A DNA stretch of 64,000 nt, from assembly GCA_016490735.1 (NCBI GenBank), contig JAEMWC010000214.1:122501-186500 (forward strand). The letters run 5' to 3'. This document shows positions 45,170 through 55,860 of this stretch, in pieces. This stretch comes from Pachyseris speciosa. Lineage: Eukaryota; Cnidaria; Anthozoa; Scleractinia; Pachyseridae. A program made the translations under genes and the position numbers. The notes beneath the pieces are model-generated. The model was not told where the DNA came from. It saw only the letters and a program-made list of their open reading frames with translations, and ran no database searches. The first letter of the stretch is position 1. Each line of letters begins with the position of its first letter.

Positions 45170-45740
45170 CTATCAAGCCTGTGGACCAGATAAAGTTGCT
45201 CTGAAGCTACTTAAATATGCAGGGAAGGAATTGATTCCATCACTGTTAGCTCAATACGAGTGCTGTACATATATGAGTTCTGTATATAATTCAGTCCCTG
45301 CTTTGTGGAAAACTGTTAACGTCTTGGCCCTTATTAGAAGAATGATGAAACAACCAGAATTGTCGACTAATTTCCCTGTTATGCTTCCTGGAAAACTGAT
45401 GGAATCAGCCATTGCCTCCACAATGATAACTTAGATTTTGGAACATAATCTTGGCCGCCCTCACCAGTGGGCTTATAAGAAGGGATAAATTGTTGGGGCA
45501 CTCAACATAAAAACATAAAAAACCTAGTAGTTGGCATCGTCTTTGTACGCTTTCTCAAGGCCTTTGACTCGCGGGCGATCTATGTTGTTGGATTAAAGCT
45601 TACTTCGATGACTGGTCTCGAGTTACGGTGATCAATGGATTTCAGTCCTAAACTCTGCCTGTGAAGTTTAACGTGCTGCAGGGATATGTTTTGGGACCTA
45701 CTCTGTTTTCGTTGTTTTGCAACGATCTACCTGATTGTTC
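45170..45740 (+). pseudogene. LINE reverse-transcriptase fragment
   Basis: The first part (ACGPDKVALKLLKYAGKELI, VPALWKTVNVLALIRR) and later broken frames (a VLQGYVLGPTLFS-like stretch near 45680) correspond to the N-terminal fingers and palm of a CR1/L2-like LINE RT. Many stops. Confidence 0.75.
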
Positions 45741-46199
45741 TTGCTTACATGTAAATTATTTATAATATATTATTAGATTTAGCCAAGCCTAAGAGCAGAG
45801 CTCCAAACTTATTCATATATAAGAACCAATTCAGCCTCATCTGATAAATAAAATATTTTTTATATATATAAGAGGATGCTAGAATAAGAATAAAGCAATA
45901 CAGCAACTCGTATTAAAGTACTATGGTGTGCTAGACCATACAAACTCTAACAGTTATGGATAGGGGAGTGGCTGTTGATCTAGAGAACTAATAAATGTTA
46001 TGAAATGTTAAAACTACTTAACTTGATGTTGAGTTTTTAATTGTTAATGTTTACGTATATTCAATTTGTAATAGTATTTATTTGAAATTGAATTTTTAGT
46101 ATAAGTACAATGTAATAATATATGTTAATAGAGTGCTAAAGTGTGACGTCAAAACTGCTAAGCAATTTCTCTAGCTAAAACCAGACATTACTGTTGAAA

Positions 46200-46400
46200 C
46201 TAATTGAAAAATAAGTTAAATAGGACTCCAGATTCAATTTGGGATTCATCACTAAACTACACCTCCTCGTAAAAGGAATGAAAAAGCTAGATAAGCAATT
46301 TAAGTTTGTCATAAATTGATCAACTGTTGGGCATGTGCTTCAAACATTTTTGCTATCAAAAGGTGCATGCTACAGTAATAGCTAATAAATTGACAAGAAA
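46200..46400. repeat. Interspersed repeat shared with 9850-10060
   Basis: ACTCCAGATTCAATTTGGGA, AATTTAAGTTTGTCATAAAT and GCTATCAAAAGGTGCATG match 9850-10060 in the same order and strand. Confidence 0.75.
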
Positions 46401-46465
46401 TCAAATGAAGAATGATCCTTGCAGTTGTGAACGCAATTGATGCATTTGCGAAAAGAAACCTGAAA

Positions 46466-46574
46466 TAGCCTGCGTAGCTGTCGGTTTTTGTCGGGGAGCG
46501 CGCAAGCGAGTGGCGAAGCCGCGAGGAGAATGGGGCAGAGAATGGGGCGACAAAACCGCCAGCTACGCAGGCTA
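46466..46574. mobile_element. 109-bp MITE, 9-bp target duplication
   Basis: TAGCCTGCGTAGCTG...CAGCTACGCAGGCTA, flanked on both sides by AACCTGAAA (46457-46465, 46575-46583). A 9-bp duplication suggests the Mutator superfamily. Confidence 0.9.
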
Positions 46575-46607
46575 AACCTGAAAAAAATCGGGACTTCAAC
46601 AGGGTTT

Positions 46608-46675
46608 GAACCAGTGACCTCGCAATATCGGTGCGATATTCTAACCAACTGAGCTATATAGCCACTGACGTTGGG
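46608..46675 (-). repeat. tRNA-derived SINE head
   Basis: On the minus strand: TATAGCTCAGTTGGTTAGAA (box A) and GGTCACTGGTTCAAACCC (box B) with a pairing anticodon arm AATAT/ATATT, but without the invariant U before the anticodon and with a weak acceptor stem. Confidence 0.65.
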
Positions 46676-46862
46676 AGCAGGTCAATTGTGGGTTGATATG
46701 TTTCCATAAAGATATTTGCATTTGTGAAGTCTGTAGGTATTTAGAGGAAAAGGACTATTTTGTGTGCACTCATAATGACAGGAAGTACTCAATTAAATCC
46801 GAGGGTAAATAAATGTATGTATATCTGTCTTTCTGTCTGTCTGTATGTATGTATGTATGTAA

Positions 46863-47240
46863 TTAACTATAGTCTTGACTGTAACTCAGGTAATGTGGTT
46901 TACTTGATCACATGTAAGAGGCGTTCAGTACAGTATGTGGGATCCACTGTTACAAAATTTAGACTAAGGTTTAACAACCATAAAACCAGAATAAGACGCC
47001 ATGGACGATTGAACGAGACACAGTGAGAGAATGACGACCTACGGTATAAACACTTTTGGATTGATGGACATAGCGGTTTGGATGATATGAACATTCAGTT
47101 GATAGACAGGGTCAATGGGGAAGAGGAGCTGAGGGATAAGGAGGGCCAATGGGCCTATAGGCTTAATACTTTGAGTCCGTATGGTCTTAATGACAATTAT
47201 TTTTTCTTCGGTCAGAACAGGCGTTCCAGACGCACGTAAT
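46863..47240 (+). pseudogene. Penelope-like GIY-YIG endonuclease fragment
   Basis: Reads GNVVYLITCKRRSVQYVGST (the GIY-YIG core in its Penelope form), RFNNHKTRIRRH, then in frame after a stop HFWIDGHSGLDDMNIQLIDR and EGQWAYRLNTLSPYGLNDN. This is the C-terminal endonuclease that makes the target nick. The RT part of this copy is absent. Confidence 0.85.
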
Positions 47241-47523
47241 TTGTTGGTGGTTTTTATTTGGGTTATTGGCCAAGCGTGAGGTCAAGATGACCTCGCCTTC
47301 GTCTCAGTCCATAAACACACAAAAAAATAACTTGGCCAATATCCTGCCATCTTGACCGAACAAGCTTGGTCAATAAAGGATTTATTATATGACTCAAAGG
47401 ACGCTATTGAAAGACAGTAAAACGCGGGACGAACGGGCTATCCCGAGCGGTAGCCAATCACAGCAGGAGAATTGATTCATCTTAGTAGTATAATACTTAG
47501 GCTTACCAGCGCATTTTTTTAAA

Positions 47524-47790
47524 CAGTATTTACCGAGAAATGGTTAATTTCAATAGTTATATCACTCAAAAACCAAGTTTTAAAATACTGTATTACATGA
47601 GAAACGTTTAAAAACAATAGTCTTACACAAGTATTTTTTAAACAGTATTCCCCGAGAAACGGTTATTTTCAATAGTATCACCCAAAATTAAATAGTATTA
47701 CACGAGAAACGTTCAAAAACAATAGTCTCACTCGAAGGTAAATTGAATAGTATTCCCCGAGTAATGTTCAAAAACAATAGTTTCAGCCAC
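47524..47790. repeat. Five imperfect tandem units at the left end of element C
   Basis: Units of 50-64 bp share AGTATTCCCCGAGAAACG and TTCAAAAACAATAGT. Polintons commonly start with AG and carry repeats in their terminal inverted repeats, so this may be the left terminal region; the matching right end is outside the window. Confidence 0.65.
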
Positions 47791-47832
47791 CCAAAGACAC
47801 TTAAAGAAATATTACTATAGTATATTGGGAGG

Positions 47833-50800
47833 ATGAGAGAGAGTTTTGATAAGAAAAATGAAAATCAGGTTAATCGCCCAAATGAAAATAAGACTGAGTC
47901 ACGCCAAAACCAGGTTCTCAGTCTTGGGAAAAATTTAATATTTACTATTAATAATACGATGGAAAATCGAAATAGTTTATTCAAGAAATTATTGACAAGC
48001 TTAAGCCAAATGGATGTTAATGAGATGAAGCAATTAGTTAGTCTCGCTGTTGTCATCAAAAAACAAAAGCCAATTCCAGCTCCGAGAATGAAAAAACAAA
48101 AGCCAATTCCAGCACTTCGCAAGAGTGTAAATCAAATGGTTCAAGATTATGAAGACAATATTATTCTTTCACCATTAGAATTTAAGGATAGGCCAGTTCC
48201 ATTACCGAGGACTAAGATAGAGCAAAAAGATAAAGCTCTAAAAGGTTATACAAAATCATATGAAATAAGCATCAAGAATGACGAAGATCCACTCATTCAA
48301 CTACAAGACATGAGAAAGGCTGTTGCATACCATATGACAAATATATTAAAATCCATGAAAGGACTAAAATTTATTGAAACACTAAAGGTTGCATTCAAAA
48401 AAATGTCAGATGGAGGAATAATACAGAAAACTACCTATTTCAATAGTCCACCTCAAACAATTATAATAAATGATCTAGATATTACTAAATCACTAGAATT
48501 ATCAAAACAAAATATATTAAATAAGATTGCAGTTTGGATTTCAGAAGGATCTGGTTGGACTATTCAATCTGTTATTGATCATTATATTAATGTGGTAATA
48601 TATCAGCCAATGAAAGGCTCTTCATATATTAAACTACCACAAGAACTTAGAAACAATGCAAAGGGATTGATTAATTTGAAGAATAATGATAATGAATGTT
48701 TCAGATGGTGTCATATTCGACATTTAAATCCACAAGTCAAAGATCCACAGAGAATAAAAAAATCTGACAGACAATATATTAATAAGTTAGATTATTCAGG
48801 AATCGAATTTCCAGTTGCTGTCAAACAATACAATAAAATAGAAAAGCAAAATATGGTTAATATCAATGTATTTGGTTATGAAAACAAACAATCATATCCA
48901 ATTTATGTTTCAAAAGAAAAGTATGAAGACTGTTTGAATCTGTTGTTGATGACAGAAAATGAGAGTAAACACTATGTATTGATGAAAGACTTTAATATGT
49001 TTATGTTTAATTATACAAAAAGTCACCATAGAAAACACTTTTGTATGCATTGTTTGCAGTGTTTTAGCTCTGAAAGGGTCTTAACAGATCATAAAGAAAA
49101 CTGTATCCAAATAAATGGAACTCAAGCAATTAAAATGCCAGCAGAAGGTGATAACATTTAGATTCAATAATTTTCACAAACAGCTGCCTGTACCATTTGT
49201 AATCTATGCTGATTTTGAAGCTATTACAGAAAAGGTGTCTGGTTGTCAACCCAATAATGATAAATCATACACTGAAGCTTATCAAAAACACACAGACTGT
49301 GGTTATGGGTACAAAGTTGTTTGTTGTTATGATGACAAATACACCAAATCACTGAAAATATATAGAGGCGAAAAAGCTGTGTATAAGTTTATGGAAGCCA
49401 TGTTGCAGGAAGTTAAATATTGCAAAAATGTTATAAAAAAGAAGTTTAACCCATTGGCACCCGTGCCGGCCAAAACCGACCGTAAAAAACTCCCATGCTT
49501 CAAAACATTGCAACTTTCTTAATCGCACGAATATTGCCTTAACTGTTAGTTGTGAGCACGAAATGGAATGCCCTTTAAATTTGGATATCCAATAAATGCA
49601 AGAAACGTAGCGATTTTTACCAAATATGGCCTTTTGAGTTTGGACAAGAACGAAACTGGCCATTTTTAACGTCAAAGAGAAACAACAAAAAAATGCCCCT
49701 TTTTGCCTTCATGTTTTTTAGGGAAATCATCGTCGAAAAACCAAAATTCAACCATCATAACGAAATTCAGTCCTTTTTCTAGCTTAGAAATAACTTTTTT
49801 TGTTCATATTCTTCTCCCGAGCGTAGATACAGCCTTTTGTTCCAGTGCATTCGGGCCTTTCCGCCATTTTCAACATCTAGACCACATTGCATGCTGGGAA
49901 ATGACGAGAATTTTGACAGCACCCGTTCCTTCTCCCAATTCTTTCACATATAAACTAAGTCTACAGCCACTCCGACCTACTGCCAAAAATTCCTGCTTGT
50001 GGTCATCTTCAGGACTCAGAAATTCCAAAATATGTGGCGGTAGGTCGAGAAATTCATCAATAGTTGAGTCCCAAAGGTACTAAGTGTTCGACCGGCCAAA
50101 TTCCCAGTTCGTCGAGTAACAAGCCAAATTCAACAACAAAGTACATCACCTTGCTCGATTCTTTGAGAAAGTGGACTCTTAGCTACCGTCACGCTTAATG
50201 ATGCTCATCAGGCAGCCGCTAAAGATGAAAAGTGGCTGTAAATTTAGCAGAAATCGCAAGCAAACCGAACTTGGGCCATTGTTGTCGCTTCACGGATAAA
50301 AAATAGCTACGTCAAAATGACGTTTTCAGAAACCTTGAGCCTCCAGTGGCTTAGGACAGCACCACTTTTACCTGGTAGTTCAAATAAAGAGTCGCGAATT
50401 GCTATTCATCGTTTATAGGTGGAAAATCACTCCGAAAATGTAAAAACCTGCGGTAGTCAATGGGTTAACAAACCACTGAAAATGACAACAGATAATGAAG
50501 AAGAATTCCAAAAAGCTGACAGATGTCATATGTGTGAAAAAGAATACAAAAAAACTGATGTTAGAGTCAGAGATCACTGTCATATAACTGGAAAATACAG
50601 AGGATCAGCTCACCAAGATTGTAATTTAAACTTTCAGATAACTGATAAAATTCCAGTAATATTTCATAATCTTAGAGGTTATGATAGTCACTTCATTATG
50701 CAAGAGATTGGTGAAATAGTTAAAAAGCATACTTACAAAAATAAGAAAGGTGAAGACTGTCAAATGAATATCAATGCAATTCCAAATAATATTGAGAAAT

Positions 50801-52692
50801 ACATGTCATTTATGCTTGGAAATCATTTAACCTTCATTGACAGTTTCCAATTTATGAGCTCTAGTTTGGAAAAACTAGTGAGTAATCTACCAAAAGAATC
50901 ATTAAAATATACCTATAAAAAATTCAAAGGTAAGATTGATTTGATGTCTCAAAAGGGAGTTTACCCGTATGATTACATGGATTCATTTGACAAGTTTGAT
51001 GACAAGCTACCATCAAAAGAAGAATTTTACAGCATATTGAATAATGAACATATATCAGATAAAGATTATCAACATGCTCAAAACGTTTGGAATACATTCA
51101 AATTAAAAAATATGGGTGAATACCATGACTTATACCTCAAAAGTGACATTCTTCTTCTAGCTGATGTCTTTGAAAATTTCAGGAAAACATGCTTAGAATT
51201 TTAGAAGTTAGACCCATGTCACTATTTTACATCTCCTGGATTATCCTGGGATGCAATGTTAAAGATGACTGGCATCAAATTGGAGTTAATGACAGATATT
51301 GACATGTTCCAGTTTATAGAAAAAGGAATGCGTGGTGGAATCAGCTATATTGCGAATCGTCACGGTGTGGCAAACAACAAGTACATGAAGTAGTATGATG
51401 AGAAGGCGCCCTCAAAATACATCATGTACTTAGATGCAAATAATCTCTATGGTTGGGCAATGAGCCAGTATCTTCCAACAGGAGGATTCAGATGGTTGAC
51501 TGAAAAACAGATTAACAAGTTGGACCTAGCTAAGTACGAAGAAGATAGCAACAAGGGTTTGATATTTGAAGTTGATCTCGAGTACCCAAAGAAGTTGCAT
51601 GATTTACACAATGATTACCCACTTGGACCAGAAAAGATTAAAGTATCTGAAAGCATGCTATCAGAATATTGCAAAAATATTGCAAATAAATATAATATAT
51701 CAACTGGCTTAGTTCATAAACTCATCCCAACTTTGAAAAATAAGGAGAAGTATGTTCTTCATTACAGAAACCTTCAACTGTATATAAACCTAGGGTTGAA
51801 AGTTACAAAAGTTCATAGAGTACTTGAATTCAATCAGTCTCCTTGGTTGAAACAATATATTGATTTTAATACAGTGAAAAGAACAAGTGCTAAAAACGCA
51901 TTTGAAAAAGATTTCTTCAAGCTGATGAATAACTCAGTTTTTGGTAAAACAATGGAGAATCTGCGGAAGAGAGTTGATGTCAAATTAGTTACTGATGAAA
52001 AAAAACTGTTGAAAATGACATCCAAACCAACATTTGTCAGCAGTAAGATATTTAATGAAAATCTGGTGGCTGTACATAAGATCAAAGAAACATTAACCTT
52101 AAACAGGCCGGCATATGTCGGGATGTGTATTCTTGATTTAAGCAAAACTCTGATGTATGATTTTCACTACAACTACATTAAAAAGAACTATGGAGATAAA
52201 GCAAAGTTATTATTTACAGACACAGATAGTTTGTGCTATGAAATTAAAGCAGAAGATGTGTATCAAGATTTTTGGAATAATAAAGATAAATTTGATAATA
52301 GTGATTATCCTGAAGACAATCAGTTCTTCGATAAATCCAATAAGAAAGTCATTGGTAAATTCAAAGATGAAGCTGCTGGTGTTTCAATAATTGAGTTCAT
52401 TGGCTTGCGATCTAAGATGTACAGCTATATCAAAGATAACCAAAAAGGTGGGAAAACCGCTAAGGGTATCAAAAAGAATATTATTAAAAATATTATTAAA
52501 CATGAGGATTATAAACAAACGCTGTTTGAGAATAAACAGTTATATCACACTATGAAAACCATAAGAAGTCAAAATCATCAGTTGGGGAGTTATGAAATTA
52601 ATAAAGTTTCTCTCAGCTGTTTTGACGACAAAAGATATATTATGAAAAATGGCATAGATAGTTTGGCTTATGGTCACTATCTTATCAAGTAA
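47833..52692 (+). pseudogene. Protein-primed DNA polymerase B of element C
   Basis: N-terminus with KPIPAPR/KPIPALR/RPVPLPR repeats (about residues 75-125), a C2H2-like finger (FCMHCLQCFSSERVLTDHKENC), Exo I in VIYADFEAI, a C/H-rich insert (CHMCEKEY...RDHCH), Exo II in HNLRGYDSHF, Pol A in YLDANNLYGWAM and Pol C in LLFTDTDSLCYE. This is the protein-primed family B polymerase that would replicate the element. Lesions: a single-base shift near 49155, a transposon at 49450-50464, and in-frame TAG at 51202-51204 and 51391-51393. The start at 47833 lacks the TCTA motif that marks the structural genes. Confidence 0.92.
49450..50464. mobile_element. piggyBac-type non-autonomous insertion in the polymerase
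   Basis: 1,015 bp beginning CCCATTGGCAC and ending GTCAATGGG, with TTAA at 49446-49449 and 50465-50468. TTAA duplication and CCC...GGG ends are typical of piggyBac. Counting frames, removal of insert plus one TTAA rejoins the two halves of the polymerase in register. An open frame inside (49703-50083) has no recognisable domain. Confidence 0.85.
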
Positions 52693-52893
52693 AGTGATCC
52701 AACACTTTGGCTATGTTTTGTATTCCATAAATGTGAGACTTTGAACTTCCAATGTTTTGAACCGTAGTTGAGAGATCCTTTATGCAAACTCAATTCTAAT
52801 AGCCAGAAACAATAATATTTTTGGCTACTATAATTTAGCGCAAAATAGTATATAAAAATACTAACCTCTTTATTATATATAGGTTAGATAAAG
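52693..52893. other. Gap between converging polymerase and BRO genes
   Basis: No gene; about 200 bp of AT-rich sequence that probably holds the 3' ends of both transcripts. Confidence 0.4.
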
Positions 52894-53708
52894 TTAAGGG
52901 TTTTTTCTCCTGCGTGATATATACAATTTACTTTCCTCCATATGTTTGGTTATTTCATAAACTAAATCTTCAAAACAATTGCTCATAATGTAATTGCATT
53001 TATTTTTCTCATACAACTGTTTCATGTTTTGTTGTTTATCCGAAACTTGGTACACACCTGTTGGACTTTTAAATTCAAGACATAAAGCATTGTATTTTCT
53101 AGTTGGATTCATTAACATCAAATCACATTGTCCAGCCATATATCCTTTGTTGTAACTTTTAATTCTCATAATGGAGCTTATTTGATTTTCACCAAGACCA
53201 GCAATCATTAAAGCATCTTTATATTTTTTTCTGATGAATGATACAATCTTAGTGTGCAAATCATTTTCATTTTCAATCAATAGCATATTATTGTTCCTGT
53301 CGTTGAACTGCTTGTAATATCCTTGTTTTCTGATTGATGGTAATACTTTTGATGTAACCCAATGTTTAAGTTTTTCAGCTTCTTGTTTTTTGGATGATAA
53401 TAAAAGTGAATAAAATCCTGATTCGTTTATAAAAAAACATTTATAAGTTTGTTCAACCTGAGGGACCGTTTTGTTCCCCCAGCTATCGACCTGAGGACCG
53501 TTTTGTTCCCCCATGAATTTCTGATTATTTTGAGGTCTCTCAAGATTTTATCATCAGATACAACATGATCTCTAACTGCTTTTCGCGGATTTTTAAATTT
53601 TAGAATGGTAGCAATATCTCTACCTCTGAACCACATATGATTTTTATCATCAAGATAACAATCTATTGATACATCTAATTCTTTATTATTATAGGAATAT
53701 TTTTGCAT
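52894..53708 (-). pseudogene. BRO-N plus VRR-NUC protein
   Basis: The N-terminal ORF (53708-53427) has a BRO-N-like domain: NNKELDVSIDCYLDDKNHMW, FRGRDIATILKFKNPRKAVR. The C-terminal ORF (to 52894) has the end of BRO-N (FINESGFYSLLLSSKKQEAE) and a VRR-NUC-like nuclease with GQCDLMLMN, CLEFKSPTG and a Gln-rich helix (QQNMKQLYE), matching the D...ExK...Q pattern. Such proteins may resolve replication intermediates. A 33/32-nt microduplication at 53457-53521 with a G lost in one copy causes the frameshift. TCTA lies 16 nt before the ATG. Confidence 0.75.
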
Positions 53709-53723
53709 ATAGATATTAATAGG

Positions 53724-54690
53724 TTAGATAATTATTTCACTGAATGGTATCCAACTGTTAAAGTCATCACTATATCCCTTCCATTTCACTAAAACTTGTT
53801 TCTTCTTGTAATCACTCCGAATGACTTTATCAATGCGGAAAACATTCTGTTTGGCTTTTAATAATTCAGGTTCATAAAAACTCCCTTCAATATCTTCACC
53901 TCTGAGATCCTTTATTTTGTATGTGATTGGGTTAGTGTATTGGATCTTATCTATTATGAATACTTCTTCGGTCCAGTTTGGCGTATAACCCTTGTCGAAC
54001 ACATTCCGTTTATACTTGGATATTCGAACCTTATCACCTACTTTAAATTTTGGTTTAGATGTTACTTGCTTCGTGTCACTGTATAAATTAAAATACACTA
54101 TTCCTTCATTCTTTTTCTTTGAAGCCTCTGTGGGAGTCATTTTTGTGCTTGAATGTTTTGTGTTATATTCTTTCACTAATTTTGGTAGCATATCGAGATA
54201 CATTGTATTGCCTTGAATTGTAAACTGTTTCCACATTTTGGACTTGATTGTTCTATTCCATCTTTCAACCACTGAGGACTTTTCTTCATTCTCAGTGGAG
54301 TAAATATGTATCTCATTTTTCTCTAGCAAGTCCTTCAAGTGTTTGTTGTAAAACTCTTTACCTTTATCGCCCCATAGATATTGTGGGCTTCTGCCTTCCT
54401 TGAATATTGTTTGAAATGCTTCAGTTACAGTTTCACCCTTTTTATCCTTCAGAGGAACAATCCAACCATATTTACTGAAAACATCGATAACCATTAAAAG
54501 ATATTTATAACCTTTATTCCATTTGCTGAATTTTTGCATTTCAACAAGATCAGCAGCCCATATTTCATCAATTTTATTTACAATCACACGCCGTCGAGTA
54601 AAGTTGCGTTTTATGGTTTTATGCAATTCATCTGCTAATTTTTCTTGCCAGTTTTCTTCACTCGACGGCTTTTTCCGTTTTTTGGAACAC
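53724..54690 (-). CDS. Retroviral-type integrase with chromodomain
   Basis: RVE core with catalytic D in IWAADLVEM, D in YLWGDKGKEF and E in KSSVVERWNRT, followed by an SH3-like DNA-binding part (FKVGDKVRISKYKRN) and a C-terminal chromodomain (VFRIDKVIRSDYKKKQVLVK, WKGYSDDFNSW) that may direct insertion to methylated histone chromatin. Open and uninterrupted from about 54690 to 53724, but with no ATG before the first catalytic Asp and without the N-terminal zinc-binding part. It is in the -1 frame relative to the overlapping PLA2 ORF, whose end carries A AAA AAC. Confidence 0.9.
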
Positions 54691-55310
54691 CGAGACCTAA
54701 TTTCTGTTTTGTGTTGATTAAGAATCTAGCTGTTTGACCCCATTTTGGCATCTCACCATATGGTATTTGATCAAGTGACTCGACCATAGTTCTATCACAA
54801 TCTCCTTTATTTTTTCCCATATCATAACATATATCGTGATATGCTGCTATTTCATCTACCTTATTGTAAGGTTGGACATGCCATTTTGTGACTTCACCTG
54901 TGTTTTTATCATATTCTAATTGTTTTTCTAAAGGATTATAAGGCCCCATGTATTTATAATTCCCAGGAGTCCAACCTGATTTTGGTTTAGGAAGCTTACC
55001 AATAGCTTTATGAATATCAATAGCACCACCCCTATCAATGTTGTCTTTTACACCTTTGAAAGCTTGACCAGCTAATATCTTTGCTAAACCAGTGAAACTA
55101 GGAGCTGGAGTCACAAAATTTGACAATATATAAGCAGCTTTATCAACAGCTGAAGGACCTTTATTTTGTATTTTTCTTATTGTTGATCTTGAAGCTCCGC
55201 CTTTCTGAAAATCTAATTCTATACCACCTTTTAATAAATTCTTTATTGCACTATCTGCGATTTTAGATCCATATTGTTTTGATATGATGTCAGTCAGTGT
55301 TTTAATGTGC
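54635..55310 (-). CDS. Parvovirus-type phospholipase A2 protein, element C
   Basis: The frame is open from about 55310 to 54635. PLA2 core: IDIHKAIGKLPKPKSGW, calcium loop YMGPYNP, catalytic HD in AAYHDICYDMGKNKGDC with cysteines, then YGEMPKWGQ and NTKQKLGLG. Expected role is membrane breach at entry. There is no ATG upstream of the calcium loop and no TCTA promoter motif; the frame is -1 relative to the preceding ORF (55294-55838), whose last codons include A AAA AAG. Either it is made by frameshifting or fusion, or a start was lost. Confidence 0.8.
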
Positions 55311-55838
55311 TCTTTTTTGGCACTAACAGGCCCTCTACATCTATTTTTAAGATATCACCCCATACAAATCCACCCTTTTGAAAATCTAATCCCTTTATAT
55401 CAGTTTTGTGTAATCTAGTGCCATCTTTACGTTTTGGTCGTATCAAAGCAGATAGCTGCATCAATCCTTCTTTTGCAACCTTGTCTAAAAATGGTTTAGT
55501 GATTTTTACTCCCGTATCAATAACTTTTTGCTGCACTTTTGGATTTCTAAGGGCTTCAGATGCATAATATCGACCGGCCTGCGCCGCTTGTTTGCTGATA
55601 ATTGGAACTAAATGACCAGCAATATCCAATCTGGTCGTTAATAATGTTGATCCAATGCCCGCCCCCTCAGACGGGCCAATCAGTTTCCCTGGTTCTTGAA
55701 AAATTTAGTCTTTGTAAGTCCACATTCAGCACAAGTACATTTCAGCATAGTTCGACCATTTTTAGTCATTTCATATCTTTCACTTCCTGGTACACATTCA
55801 GTGACTTTCTTCTGTTTGATACAATACGATTTTACCAT
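55294..55838 (-). CDS. Zinc-ribbon protein with -1 frameshift extension
   Basis: ATG at 55838, TCTA 12 nt upstream. The zero frame gives 52 residues: MVKSYCIKQKKVTECVPGSE and CTCAECGLTKTKFF, four cysteines of zinc-ribbon type, ending in TGA directly after GGGAAAC. The -1 frame is open from the heptamer to 55294 (131 residues): GKLIGPSEGAGIGSTLL, DIAGHLVPIISKQAAQAGRY, KITKPFLDKVAKEGLMQLSA. Element B repeats both halves and the junction. Because this -1 frame has no other lesion in a decaying element, I treat the junction as programmed rather than broken. Function unknown; likely virion-associated by position. Confidence 0.7.
55656..55689 (-). promoter_or_regulatory. Candidate -1 ribosomal frameshift signal, element C
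   Basis: On the minus strand GGGAAAC (55689-55683, read G GGA AAC), stop TGA, a 6-nt spacer (TGATTG), then a GC-rich stem GCCCG/CGGGC extendable by T-G, C-G, T-G pairs over a short loop (to 55657). Same layout as in element B with different stem bases. Confidence 0.75.
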
Positions 55839-55860
55839 ATATTATTATATTAGATTATTT

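Noticed and set aside
46608..46675. Functional tRNA on the minus strand
   Set aside because: Lacks the invariant U before the anticodon and a good acceptor stem.
49703..50083. 126-codon ORF in the piggyBac-type insertion
   Set aside because: No transposase motif; insertion looks non-autonomous.
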